From an uncultured Prevotellaceae bacterium (GTDB lineage Bacteria; Bacteroidota; Bacteroidia; Bacteroidales; Bacteroidaceae): a DNA stretch of 64,000 nt. Of this stretch, positions 16,751 through 25,282 are shown piece after piece. The DNA is taken from positions 50,163-114,162 of the forward strand of contig OMZS01000008.1 of NCBI GenBank assembly GCA_900315565.1, in the 5' to 3' direction. The translations under genes were made by a program, and so were the position numbers. Within the stretch, counting starts at the first letter, position 1; each line of letters opens with the position of its first letter. The notes beneath the pieces are model-generated. The model was not told the origin of the DNA and searched no databases. It was given only the letters and a program-made list of their open reading frames with translations.

Positions 16751-17005
16751 ATGCTTATTTGGCATACTTGCAAAAAGGGGGATGAAAATCTACGTAAAGT
16801 TTACGCTGGGGAGGGAGAGAGGGAAGGGAAGGAGGGAATACCGTCGTAAACTGTTAGAGGAGTGTCCGTTTTGTCCTGTTACGAAGATAAACGAAAAGTC
16901 TCTTCTCATAGCCTTTCATATCTAGCCTTTGGCAGTTTCTGATTATAAATTGGCGAATTGGAAAAGTATTTGGCTGATTAGACTGTTCTTTTCCGTCTTT
17001 TTTCG

Positions 17006-17013
17006 TAATTTTG
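17006..17013 (+). promoter_or_regulatory. -7 box of the deoxyribosyltransferase-like gene
   Basis: TAATTTTG lies 31 bases upstream of the ATG at 17045. Confidence 0.6.
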
Positions 17014-17044
17014 CGTCAGAAATAATTTACGAAAGGAAATAATA

Positions 17045-17473
17045 ATGAGACGTAAGATATATGTGGCAAGCAGCTGGCGCAACGGGTATTATCCTGAAGT
17101 GGTGGCTAAGTTGAGAGAAGCGGGACACGAGGTATATGACTTCAGAAACCCGCCTTCTGGCGACCCTGGATTTAAATGGAGCAGCGTGAGTGAGGATTAT
17201 ATGGAATGGACACCGCAGCAGTATCGCGACATGCTGCAGCACCCGAAGGCAGAACGGCAGTTCCATAACGATATTGAGGCGATGGAGGCCTGCGATACCT
17301 GTGTGTTGGTGTTGCCCTGCGGCAGAAGTGCTCACACGGAGGCGGGATGGTTTTCAGGCCGAGGACGAATGACGATTGCCTTTATCCCGGAGAAGCAAGA
17401 GCCAGAGCTGATGTACAAGCTTTTTGACGGGGTGTGCTGTACGATAAGTGAGCTAACCGAGATGCTGAGGTGA
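17045..17473 (+). CDS. Nucleoside 2-deoxyribosyltransferase-like protein
   Basis: The 142-residue protein has the fold signature of this family: KIYVASSWRNGYYPEVVAKL at the start and DIEAMEACDTCVLVLPCGRS followed by AHTEAGW, where the Glu matches the nucleophile of the family. The length fits. Such enzymes move deoxyribose between bases or hydrolyse nucleotides; the substrate cannot be read from sequence. It has its own promoter and a possible terminator and no metabolic neighbours. Homologues occur often in mobile DNA, so it may be accessory. Confidence 0.75.
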   Translation: MRRKIYVASSWRNGYYPEVVAKLREAGHEVYDFRNPPSGDPGFKWSSVSEDYMEWTPQQYRDMLQHPKAERQFHNDIEAMEACDTCVLVLPCGRSAHTEAGWFSGRGRMTIAFIPEKQEPELMYKLFDGVCCTISELTEMLR

Positions 17474-17515
17474 TTACGACTGTATATATGCGCAAGGCGT
17501 TAGAACATGGTGATA

Positions 17516-17560
17516 GAGAGCTTCAACGAGTATTACAGGCCAGCAGAAGCTCTCTTTGAT
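17516..17560 (+). terminator. Possible terminator
   Basis: GAGAGCTTC (17516-17524) pairs with GAAGCTCTC (17546-17554), with only a short T stretch after it. The rest of 17474-17705 shows nothing else. Confidence 0.45.
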
Positions 17561-17705
17561 GCTTGTACTTCGGGCGTGTGCTCCTTCTTAGTGCGTGGCC
17601 GCATGATGCAAGCAAGCGGCACATCAGCCTGTGAATGTATGACACTTAACACCATGGTGGAAGAAATCTGTTGTTGTTGATACCAGTTTTTTTGTCCCAT
17701 AGTTC

Positions 17706-18242
17706 TCACCAACTCCAGATAGTGCCATTTGAATCATTGCTCTTTTGCTCGGTTTTGCGTGTGCCAAACATGTCGGTCGAGCTGCTCGATGTGCCCGTGG
17801 TTTGCCCGTAGCGGTCTTGGTGGGTAGTGCTTGTGTTTCCGAACATATCTGTTGACGAGAACGAGGTTCCTGTATTCTGCCCGTAAACGTCTTGATGTTG
17901 GGTAGTAGTGTTTCCAAACATGTCTGTAGAAGTGTGGTCCCTGCCTGTAGTTTGTCCGTAACGGTCCTGATGCGTGGTTGTCGTGTTGCCGAACATGTCG
18001 GTTGTTGTTCGCGACGTGCCCAATGTCTGGCCATATTGGTCGCGATGCGTTGTGGTGCGATTGCCAAAGCAGTCAGTAGTGGTTGTCGAAGTGCCTGTTG
18101 TCTGACCATATTGATTGCGGTGAGTGGTTGTCTCCGTTCCGAAACAATCTTTGGTGGTCGTTGATGACCCCACGTTGTAGTTCTGGGCTTCTGCAAACAT
18201 TGCAAACGTTGCTGCTAAGAGCATTGTGCTGATTCTTTTCAT
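17706..18242 (-). CDS. Secreted protein of six 25-residue tandem repeats
   Basis: The 178-residue protein has a signal peptide (MKRISTMLLAATFAMFAEAQ) and then repeats of about 25 residues with the pattern TDxFGNxTTTHxDxYGQTTGT. The first copy is 26 residues long and the last is degenerate. The first two copies have Cys before Phe-Gly (DCFG) and later copies have Met (DMFG). Thr, Asp, Gln and Gly dominate, suggesting a surface beta-repeat structure. It lies 41 bases after the TPR gene and is probably cotranscribed with it. I do not recognise the family. Confidence 0.8.
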   Translation of the reverse strand: MKRISTMLLAATFAMFAEAQNYNVGSSTTTKDCFGTETTTHRNQYGQTTGTSTTTTDCFGNRTTTHRDQYGQTLGTSRTTTDMFGNTTTTHQDRYGQTTGRDHTSTDMFGNTTTQHQDVYGQNTGTSFSSTDMFGNTSTTHQDRYGQTTGTSSSSTDMFGTRKTEQKSNDSNGTIWSW

Positions 18243-18282
18243 GATTTCACCTCCATAATTAGTTGGTTGACCGATGCTATTC

Positions 18283-18753
18283 TTATTTCTTATCAATTAT
18301 CTCCAGTTTACGTTTTAGCTGATCATAAGCGATACCGGCCTCACGTATGCCGCTCGATTTCGCTTTCTTGTAATCTTTGAGTGCATATCTGTACTGTTCC
18401 ATAGCTTCGTAGATTAAGCCTCTGCAATACAACATCGTTCCATTGTCCAAACCCGTTTCAAGTGCGCCGTTCGCATAATTAAGAGCAGTGGTGAGTTCAT
18501 TTCTCCCGTATGCATTGATTGCAAGGTCAGCATAAGTTCTGTAAGTATTCATGCGTGTGGCAATTGTTCCTGCGTATGCCTGCGAATACATGTTCATAAC
18601 GTCAGAGTCGTAAAGGTCAATGGTAGGGAACTCCACTGCCTGGCCACGGCATTCCATTCCAACACTCAACATCATAACCACAGCGATTGCTGTTTTCCGC
18701 AACATACCTTTTCGCAATGCGCGTTTTCTTTGTGTCATTTGTCTTCTCATCAT
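18283..18753 (-). CDS. Exported TPR-like protein
   Basis: The 156-residue protein has a basic leader and hydrophobic stretch (AIAVVMMLSVGMECRGQA), then helical repeats resembling tetratricopeptide motifs (DLAINAYGRNELTTALNYAN and LIYEAMEQYRYALKDYKKAK). It is probably periplasmic and may bind partner proteins. The -7 box TATTTTTG at 18813-18820 excludes the longer start at 18858; I use the first ATG after it (18753). It precedes the tandem-repeat secreted protein in one likely operon. Confidence 0.72.
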   Translation of the reverse strand: MMRRQMTQRKRALRKGMLRKTAIAVVMMLSVGMECRGQAVEFPTIDLYDSDVMNMYSQAYAGTIATRMNTYRTYADLAINAYGRNELTTALNYANGALETGLDNGTMLYCRGLIYEAMEQYRYALKDYKKAKSSGIREAGIAYDQLKRKLEIIDKK

Positions 18754-18812
18754 GTTATAGTCTCCTGTTTTGTTTAAAAGATTTTGATTGTCTGTTTTTG
18801 TTTTTCTCACCG

Positions 18813-18820
18813 CAAAAATA
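18813..18820 (-). promoter_or_regulatory. -7 box of the TPR / tandem-repeat operon
   Basis: The minus strand reads TATTTTTG, inside the longer open frame, so it decides the TPR gene start. Confidence 0.65.
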
Positions 18821-18917
18821 GTCCATCTCAACAAATCCTCCAAACATTTCTGGCCCACAAGGCTTGTGAAAACGAAAGATTTCTTGTTTTACATTGATTC
18901 TTGTAAAAGGTTTTTCG

Positions 18918-18925
18918 TATCTTTG
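18918..18925 (+). promoter_or_regulatory. -7 box of the WYL regulator gene
   Basis: TATCTTTG lies 16 bases upstream of the ATG at 18942, with a TTG about 21 bases further up (18894-18896). It rules out the upstream ATG at 18894. Confidence 0.7.
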
Positions 18926-18941
18926 CACAAACCTAAACGTA

Positions 18942-20039
18942 ATGAATATGCCAACGAAGAATATCTTTGCCGGATTTGGGCTGCGGTCGCAATTTGTAAA
19001 CCTGATATATCAGGAGCTGATGAAGCGCGATTTCGTCAGCTATGCTGATATCCTTGCCCTGCATTACAAAAGGCCTAAGGACTACTACAAAAGGATATCG
19101 CTCGATAGTGAACCCGGCAATGGCGAATTGAAGAAAGCATTTCCAGAGGTGTTGAAGGCTTTGCGCAAGGCTTCTCCAGAATGTATAGAGGATAATGGGC
19201 AAAGCAAGGGCAAGGCATACAGATATGTTGGAAAGGACGATGACCCATTAGCAGAGGAGCGAAAGGCTGTCGTTCAGAAGTCTGTAGAGGATTATGTGGC
19301 ATTCTGTAAGGCATCTGCAGGAATCCTGCCGGCAAGTTGGTTCTCATCATTCTTTGAGAATACACAGATGCTCCTAGATACAAACAGAGAGGCAAAGGAA
19401 GGTGAAGTACGGATTTGCTCTGGACTTGAGCAGAATCTCACGAACATTGATTTGCTGCCCGTCTTCTATAAGGCCATCACTAACAAAAAAGTGCTGTGCT
19501 TCGCCTATCAGCGGTTTGGGCAAGAACCATTTACTTTAATCTTCCATCCCCAGTTCATCAAAGAGTATAATGGTCGTTGGTTTGTATTTGGTGAGGCTGA
19601 CCGCGAGCCTTATCAGGCCTATAATGTACCATTAGATCGAATCGTTGGCGAAGTCAGTGAGGTGAGTGATGTGGAGTACATCCCTGCTCCAAAAGGATTC
19701 TATCAGGACTTCTTTAATAATATAATAGGTGTCACGCATGAGAAAGGAGCAAAGGTTGAAAAGGTCGTCATCCGTACGAATACAGAATATCAACATGGCC
19801 TTCTTTTGACGAAGCCCTTGCATCACTCTCAAGAAGAAGTGCTACCTTTTGGAGAGCATGATGGTCAATGGTATGGTGAAGTCAAATTGATGATAGAGCC
19901 TAATCGCGAACTTCGAGGACGAATCCTTCTTTATGGCGAGAACCTTGAAGTCATCAGCCCCCAATTTTTGAGAGAGCAGATGAAGGATGTTTTAAAGAAA
20001 CAATTGGTTCAATACTTAGATGATTCCGAGCCAAAATAA
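18942..20039 (+). CDS. WYL-domain transcriptional regulator
   Basis: The 365-residue protein has an N-terminal winged-helix-like part (about 10-60), a WYL domain near residues 180-250 (YKAITNKKVLCFAYQRF, PQFIKEYNGRWFVFGEAD) and a C-terminal WCX-like region. WYL proteins sense ligands, often nucleic acids or nucleotides, and many control defence islands. It stands at the left edge of an accessory region with a toxin-antitoxin pair and a putative signalling pair. The start follows the -7 box; the ATG at 18948 is also possible. Confidence 0.88.
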   Translation: MNMPTKNIFAGFGLRSQFVNLIYQELMKRDFVSYADILALHYKRPKDYYKRISLDSEPGNGELKKAFPEVLKALRKASPECIEDNGQSKGKAYRYVGKDDDPLAEERKAVVQKSVEDYVAFCKASAGILPASWFSSFFENTQMLLDTNREAKEGEVRICSGLEQNLTNIDLLPVFYKAITNKKVLCFAYQRFGQEPFTLIFHPQFIKEYNGRWFVFGEADREPYQAYNVPLDRIVGEVSEVSDVEYIPAPKGFYQDFFNNIIGVTHEKGAKVEKVVIRTNTEYQHGLLLTKPLHHSQEEVLPFGEHDGQWYGEVKLMIEPNRELRGRILLYGENLEVISPQFLREQMKDVLKKQLVQYLDDSEPK

Positions 20040-20074
20040 CGAAAAATGGCTTGTAATGATAAAATAATAGCTCA

Positions 20075-20115
20075 TATATTTGCATTTGTCGCAATTTTGT
20101 ATTAAATTTGCGACA
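20075..20115 (+). promoter_or_regulatory. Promoter region and inverted-repeat operator of the AbiE pair
   Basis: Two -7 boxes are visible: TATATTTG (20075-20082) and TAAATTTG (20103-20110). A perfect inverted repeat, TGTCGCAA (20087-20094) and TTGCGACA (20108-20115) with a 13-base spacer, overlaps the second box. AbiEi-type antitoxins repress their own promoter by binding inverted repeats, so this is the likely operator. Confidence 0.65.
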
Positions 20116-20128
20116 TAATTAATATTGT

Positions 20129-20746
20129 ATGGCGAGTCAATCTATTGAAACAAAGATACTTAACAGAATTAAGAAGAGCGGTAGGGGTGCTGTCCTTTTC
20201 GCCTCTGACTTTATCCGTTATGGAGAGAAAAAATCCATCAATAAGACGCTGGAACGAATGACCAACGCTGGAACGATCCTCCGTATAGGTCGTGGCATCT
20301 ATTATTATCCGAAGATAGACAAGGAACTTGGCTTGGGAATCCTCTACCCAACACTTGAGGAAGTTGCTGACGGAATAGCGAAACGAGACAAGGCTCATGC
20401 AGTGCCTACTGGGCTATATGCACTTAATAGACTTGGCTTCTCTACTCAGATTCCGATGAACGTTGTGTTTATGACTGATGGCTATAGCCGTAAAATATCC
20501 TTGTTAAATGGTGGAACTATTGAGTTCAAACGCTCTTCCCCAAAGTATTTGGCCTTTCATTCTCAACTCGCCATGTTGCTGACATCCGCTTTTAGAAGTC
20601 TTGGTAAAGAGCATATCACACCAGAAATCATTGCTCGAACTAAGGAATTATTGGCGAAAGAAGAAAAGCAAGTCATTGAACAAGATTATCAACTGATGCC
20701 TGCATGGGTGTCATCAATTATCAAGTCGCTGTATGAAGAAGAATGA
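20129..20746 (+). CDS. AbiEi-like antitoxin / DUF6088 family protein
   Basis: The 205-residue protein has an N-terminal winged helix (ILNRIKKSGRGAVLFASDF, GRGIYYYPKID) and a C-terminal part with the AbiEi-like stretch TGLYALNRLGFSTQIP followed by VVFMTDGYSRKI. It would be the antitoxin and autorepressor of a type IV toxin-antitoxin system. The next gene, a nucleotidyltransferase toxin, overlaps it by 14 bases, the usual arrangement. An inverted repeat overlaps its promoter. Confidence 0.85.
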   Translation: MASQSIETKILNRIKKSGRGAVLFASDFIRYGEKKSINKTLERMTNAGTILRIGRGIYYYPKIDKELGLGILYPTLEEVADGIAKRDKAHAVPTGLYALNRLGFSTQIPMNVVFMTDGYSRKISLLNGGTIEFKRSSPKYLAFHSQLAMLLTSAFRSLGKEHITPEIIARTKELLAKEEKQVIEQDYQLMPAWVSSIIKSLYEEE

Positions 20747-21743
20747 CTACTTTAAGTTGACCACAGCTCAGCAACGCACCATATTGGAACAGACTGCCAT
20801 CAAGAAGGCATTACCCAAGCAGGCTATAGAGAAAGACCTATGGGTAACAACAATACTGCATATTGTATTCAGTTTACCATGTGCTGATAGTTTGGTTTTC
20901 AAGGGTGGCACTTCTCTTAGCAAGGTGTGGGGCCTCATCAATCGTTTTTCTGAGGATATTGACTTGGCAATTGACAGGAGTGTTTTCGAACTTGACGGTG
21001 ACATTACAAAGAAGCAAGTCAAGAAATTGCGGAAAGCATCTTCTGTTTTTGTTCGCGATGATTTGTATAATCTGCTAGTGGAGGCGATTTATGAAACGTC
21101 TTTGAAAGATTTGTGCCAGATAGAAGTGCAGCCTGATGGTGAAGGTGATGACACATACCCAGAGCCTCGCAGCATTTTTATTCGCTATCAGTCTGTGTTT
21201 GAAGACCTGCTTTCCTACATTCCTCCCATTGTCAAGATAGAAGCAGGTGCCCGTTCTTTACTAGAACCATACGATGAAACCCAGATTAATAGCATGGTGG
21301 AAGAGGCGTTGCCTACAATTAGTACAACACAAACTGATGTGATGGTGAAGACAGCCATTGCTGAAAAGACATTTTTAGAAAAGGCATTCCTTTTGCACGA
21401 ACTATTCTCTGTCAATAACTTTGTTGATGCCAAACGTCGTTCTCGCCATATCTATGACCTCCACATGATGATGCAAAGGGGCGTCGCAGAGAAAGCCATA
21501 CAAAATGATGAGTTATGGCAAACCATACTTCATCATCGTTCTACGCTCACCAGTATGCATGGGGTAGATTATGATGCTGACATCAAGAAGAATATTCAAC
21601 TCATTCCACCGTCAGAATCCTTAGCAAACTGGAAGAAGGACTATAAAGAAATGTCTTCCGCTATGATATATGGCGAAAAACCTGCATTTGCAGAACTATT
21701 GGAAAGTATGAACTGGTTAGAACATTTATTTAAGAAGGGATAG
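20733..21743 (+). CDS. AbiEii/AbiGii-type nucleotidyltransferase toxin
   Basis: The 336-residue protein has the family core motif FKGGTSLSKVWGLINRFSED with IDLAI directly after it, i.e. GG(T)S and the DxD-like metal site of a nucleotidyltransferase. KDLWVTTILHIVF upstream and KRRSRHIYDLHMMM downstream are also typical. Family toxins transfer nucleotides (for AbiEii/MenT-like enzymes, to tRNA) and stop growth, causing abortive infection by phage. It overlaps the antitoxin gene by 14 bases, so translation is coupled. Confidence 0.9.
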   Translation: MKKNDYFKLTTAQQRTILEQTAIKKALPKQAIEKDLWVTTILHIVFSLPCADSLVFKGGTSLSKVWGLINRFSEDIDLAIDRSVFELDGDITKKQVKKLRKASSVFVRDDLYNLLVEAIYETSLKDLCQIEVQPDGEGDDTYPEPRSIFIRYQSVFEDLLSYIPPIVKIEAGARSLLEPYDETQINSMVEEALPTISTTQTDVMVKTAIAEKTFLEKAFLLHELFSVNNFVDAKRRSRHIYDLHMMMQRGVAEKAIQNDELWQTILHHRSTLTSMHGVDYDADIKKNIQLIPPSESLANWKKDYKEMSSAMIYGEKPAFAELLESMNWLEHLFKKG

Positions 21744-21770
21744 GTATGAAGTATTTGGATACAGAAATCA

Positions 21771-21840
21771 GTTCCACAGAGAACGGAACCGTTCACAATG
21801 ATGATTTCCTTGCACAGATTAAATAATGGTTGTACTTTTG
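21771..21840 (+). promoter_or_regulatory. Promoter-operator element, copy 1
   Basis: GTTCC-N9-GGAACCGTTCACAA (21771-21798) is followed by a TTG -33 element (21810-21812), a 20-base spacer and TACTTTTG (21833-21840). GAACGG-AA-CCGTTC inside it is a perfect inverted repeat. The same element recurs at 25272-25341 with identical spacing. It drives the methyltransferase-like kinase gene. Confidence 0.75.
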
Positions 21841-21868
21841 CAGCGTGAAAACTAAAAACATAGAAACT

Positions 21869-24193
21869 ATGCGTAAAGCAAACAACAACAGCAACTTCAC
21901 AGTAGAGGCACTCGTTGCCAAGTATCGTAACTTCGTAGAAGAGCACGCTTCCTGTAACGATGTATTTATAGGTGATAATGATGATTTGGGATATTTGGAA
22001 TATGGACTAGACGGATGGGCTGATCATCAGCTTCTAATAACACTATATAATGACTTTGCTGGAGAAAATGCTGATTCATATGTTCAGGATAGACTATCAA
22101 AGTACAGAGATTACTTTTGGAAAGATGTTCTTAATGCGGAAGAATATGCTTTCCTTCTAGAGAAATTCAAGGATACGGTTAATTTTATTTTCTCAAAAGG
22201 TCTGCATTATGGAAGTGAGGCCATTTTAAATAGTATTCGTCTGAGGATGAGTGATATCTCATTTATAAAAAAAGCAGCCAAATATGTCACGGCTAAGCCA
22301 GGGGACTTTGTATATCTCGAGAACGACTCTCTTGGAGATGGAGCTATGCTTTTTCCTCAATGTGTGATATTATGCGATAATAAAGATAATGACGAGTCTG
22401 CTCTAAAAAAGATTCGTTTGTTTGCTGCTGGCATTCAGTATAGGAATGTCGATAGAATTGAAGAAGAAACTATCGACATAATTATAGCGGGTTCTGGTTT
22501 TTTCCCTGGATTCATCATTCCTTTCGAGACCTTATATGCCACATTGGCGAATAATGGAACGATGATTATGCTGGCACATCCCCATTTCATGGCCGGTTTT
22601 GAGAAAGACGCTGTTTCGTTCAGGAAACGACTGGTCTCAGATAAAGCAATTAAATCCATTATAAAATACTCAAAAGACCACAGCATCTTCCGATACGTTT
22701 TAGTTGTTGAGAAAAAGAAGCATTCTGAGGTGGATATTCAAGATAGGGTAAACCAATTATCTAAGAGTATTAATATATCACAATTATCAGCTCTGATTCT
22801 CTTGCCTGGTTTCTATCTTGTAGAAAGACCGGAAAATGGAATACCCTTGTCAGATCTTTTGAATAATTACGATAACAGCCGCGTAAAACAAGAAGTCTCT
22901 TTGAATCAGCCTATAGTATTTCCTCAAGACTTAGGTTGTTCTTTTAAAGATGCAGATATAAGACATAGAACTTTTAAAAAAGGGACAGAATATGGCGAGA
23001 ATTATGATAACCTAGCATCCGATTGCTACAACGTTGACTTCCCGAGCATTCTTCTTTATGGTGGAACAGAGATAGTTTATGCTGGTATAACGACAAAAAC
23101 TGATTTGCCCTATGCCGTACTTGACCCTATAGCCTGTTTTACGGCGAAAGAGGGCGTAGACTTAAGATATGTAGCATCGCTGCTACTTGATCCTATTGTG
23201 GCAAAACAAATCTCAGCCATATATTTGGATTTCTATTATGGTAACATGATGGTTTTTCTGCCTATGTTTTTACACAGCATCATAGTACCATGTCAGAATG
23301 AAGAAGAGCGAGCAAAGTATTTAGCGGAAGCTTGTTATGATGCACTAAACACAATCAAGAAAGAAGCTATTCAGGAAAAGGATTTCTACAAGAAATCTGT
23401 GAGAATGAGAAAACATGCACTTACTCAACCTCTTTCTGCTATTAGATCCATGTTTAATGCATTAAACAGGTATCGCATTAAACAAGGGGGGCAGATTCAT
23501 GATGAAGATATTATTTCGCCCATACAAGGTACAACAGTTCGTCGAGCCTTTGAATTTCTTTCTCAACACATCAATGATTTGATGCCAGCATTAGATCATA
23601 TCGCAGATGTCGAATACACCTTTAACAAACCCGAATGGATTGACCCAGAGAAATTTGTTGAAGGATATATTTCGCACCATGAAAATGGTTGGCTTAACTT
23701 TAAGCCCATTGTGGATTGGCAGCAAGGTAATAATCAGGCAGCTGATGATATTTACGCTGCCCACGATAAGATTGTTATGCATAAAGGAGATTCATGGAAT
23801 CAATTCATGTTCCCTAAGGATGCGTTGGAACGTATTTTCAACAACACAATATCCAATGCGCAGGCACATGGATTTACAGACAGCGCACGTAACGATTACA
23901 AGATTAAGTTCTCATGGCATATTGATGGAACGTCTCTGATTATTGAGATAGAGAATAATGGAAATCCTATTCCTGGAGACAGGGACGCTGCGTCATTATT
24001 ACAATATGGAGTTTCAACATTATTCCATCAAGATGGTCATAATGGAATTGGTTGCAACGAAATAGATGAAATTATGCAGAGATATGATGGAAAAGTAAAA
24101 ATTTTATCTTCTCCAGATGCAGAGTTTAAGGTAAAATATGTCTTAACTTTTAACCGTATTAGAAGAGCAAGAGATCATTTTAAAGAAATGTAA
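21869..24193 (+). CDS. Soluble histidine-kinase-like protein with degenerate N6-adenine methyltransferase-like domain
   Basis: The 774-residue protein has no membrane segment. Residues about 130-285 follow the order of an HsdM-type methyltransferase, but the key motifs are changed: KPGDFVYLENDSLGDGAML stands where DPACGSGG is expected and IIIAGSGFFPG where NPPF is expected. A region at 320-470 could be a target-recognition-like domain. Then RMRKHALTQPLSAIRSMF (His516) matches a kinase H box, and 650-760 is a GHKL ATPase with an N box (IFNNTISNAQAHGF), IEIENNGNPIPG and GHNGIGCNEID. The usual Asp of DxGxG is Asn696. Start chosen after the -7 box. The response regulator gene follows after 15 bases. 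Confidence 0.7.
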   Translation: MRKANNNSNFTVEALVAKYRNFVEEHASCNDVFIGDNDDLGYLEYGLDGWADHQLLITLYNDFAGENADSYVQDRLSKYRDYFWKDVLNAEEYAFLLEKFKDTVNFIFSKGLHYGSEAILNSIRLRMSDISFIKKAAKYVTAKPGDFVYLENDSLGDGAMLFPQCVILCDNKDNDESALKKIRLFAAGIQYRNVDRIEEETIDIIIAGSGFFPGFIIPFETLYATLANNGTMIMLAHPHFMAGFEKDAVSFRKRLVSDKAIKSIIKYSKDHSIFRYVLVVEKKKHSEVDIQDRVNQLSKSINISQLSALILLPGFYLVERPENGIPLSDLLNNYDNSRVKQEVSLNQPIVFPQDLGCSFKDADIRHRTFKKGTEYGENYDNLASDCYNVDFPSILLYGGTEIVYAGITTKTDLPYAVLDPIACFTAKEGVDLRYVASLLLDPIVAKQISAIYLDFYYGNMMVFLPMFLHSIIVPCQNEEERAKYLAEACYDALNTIKKEAIQEKDFYKKSVRMRKHALTQPLSAIRSMFNALNRYRIKQGGQIHDEDIISPIQGTTVRRAFEFLSQHINDLMPALDHIADVEYTFNKPEWIDPEKFVEGYISHHENGWLNFKPIVDWQQGNNQAADDIYAAHDKIVMHKGDSWNQFMFPKDALERIFNNTISNAQAHGFTDSARNDYKIKFSWHIDGTSLIIEIENNGNPIPGDRDAASLLQYGVSTLFHQDGHNGIGCNEIDEIMQRYDGKVKILSSPDAEFKVKYVLTFNRIRRARDHFKEM

Positions 24194-24208
24194 CCAATTT
24201 ATGAAGAT

Positions 24209-25282
24209 ATGAAAGCATACGATTTTATACAAGTACTTTGGGTCGAAGACGATCCTGTTGTAATAGAAGCTTATCCGCTTGATGCGGAAGAGTATGGTTT
24301 GGAATTGGTATCATTCCCTTGTTGGGATGATGCCAAAGCCGCATTAGAACGTGATTATGATCGATGGTCTGGAATTATACTTGACGCGAAGTGCAAACAC
24401 CATCGCGATAGTGCAGATAATGCTATAAAATTTCTTGGTGAAGCATTAAAAGATATTTCAAAGTTAAGCGAAAAAAACGATCACATCATTCCATGGTATG
24501 TACTAACTGGCGGTGATGAAAGCGAAGTCTCAGATTCCATAAATGATGATCGTTTACAATGGGATAAAGACTGGACTGATAGTGAAAACAAAAAATATTA
24601 TTCGAAAAATGTAGATAACGAAAACTTGTATCGAAGAATACGATATCATGCTTACAAATCTCCACGCATTCAAATACAAGAAATGTACCGCCATGTTTTC
24701 CAAGCTGTTGAAGAATGCGGAATCGATGACAACGGCTATAATGCTTTGGAAGATTTGTTAGTGCCAATACATTTTCCCAAAAATATTAAGGATAAGGACT
24801 ACAATAACAAGTTCGAGAAAGCACGTGAAGTTCTCGAATATATTTTCCAGTCAATGGCATCATATGGCATTCTTCCAGATTGGGATAAAAAGGTGAATTT
24901 CCAATGGTCAATTTGTTTGTTATCAGGGATGTCTGCAACTATAAAAGACGAAAAAGGTAAAGAAAAAGTGGTAATTGAGTGCAAAAAACAAGTACTGTCA
25001 CCTGTGCTTAAGGAAACGCTGCGAGGAATGTCAATAATAATTCCTCCTTTCTGTCATTCTGACAAAAAAGGAGAGATTTCTAAAATAAAAAAAGAAGAAT
25101 ACCTGAAAAGCGTTGACAATTCCACCCTTCTACTTAAAAGTTTCGTATTTCAATTATGCGATTTAATTCTTTGGTATAGAAAATATTTGAAAGAGAATGG
25201 TGACTATGAACAAAATGCTGCCAATTGGGAAATCAAAGACCATAAAACAGCAAAAGTAAGATCAAGAAACGGTTCCAAGTAA
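24209..25282 (+). CDS. Response regulator with uncharacterised C-terminal domain
   Basis: The 357-residue protein starts with a receiver domain that keeps all key residues: acidic pocket in VLWVEDDP (Glu13, Asp14, Asp15), phosphoacceptor Asp59 in GIILDAKC, Thr100 in WYVLTGG and Lys133 in YYSKN. Residues about 145-357 form a mostly helical domain that I do not recognise; no helix-turn-helix, GGDEF or nuclease motif is evident. It lies 15 bases after the kinase-like gene, its likely phosphodonor. Its last codons (GGT TCC AAG TAA) form the left arm of the next promoter-operator element. Confidence 0.82.
   Translation: MKAYDFIQVLWVEDDPVVIEAYPLDAEEYGLELVSFPCWDDAKAALERDYDRWSGIILDAKCKHHRDSADNAIKFLGEALKDISKLSEKNDHIIPWYVLTGGDESEVSDSINDDRLQWDKDWTDSENKKYYSKNVDNENLYRRIRYHAYKSPRIQIQEMYRHVFQAVEECGIDDNGYNALEDLLVPIHFPKNIKDKDYNNKFEKAREVLEYIFQSMASYGILPDWDKKVNFQWSICLLSGMSATIKDEKGKEKVVIECKKQVLSPVLKETLRGMSIIIPPFCHSDKKGEISKIKKEEYLKSVDNSTLLLKSFVFQLCDLILWYRKYLKENGDYEQNAANWEIKDHKTAKVRSRNGSK

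Noticed and set aside
18894-18941. Longer start for the WYL regulator at 18894
   Set aside because: The -7 box at 18918-18925 lies inside this extension, so it would not be transcribed.
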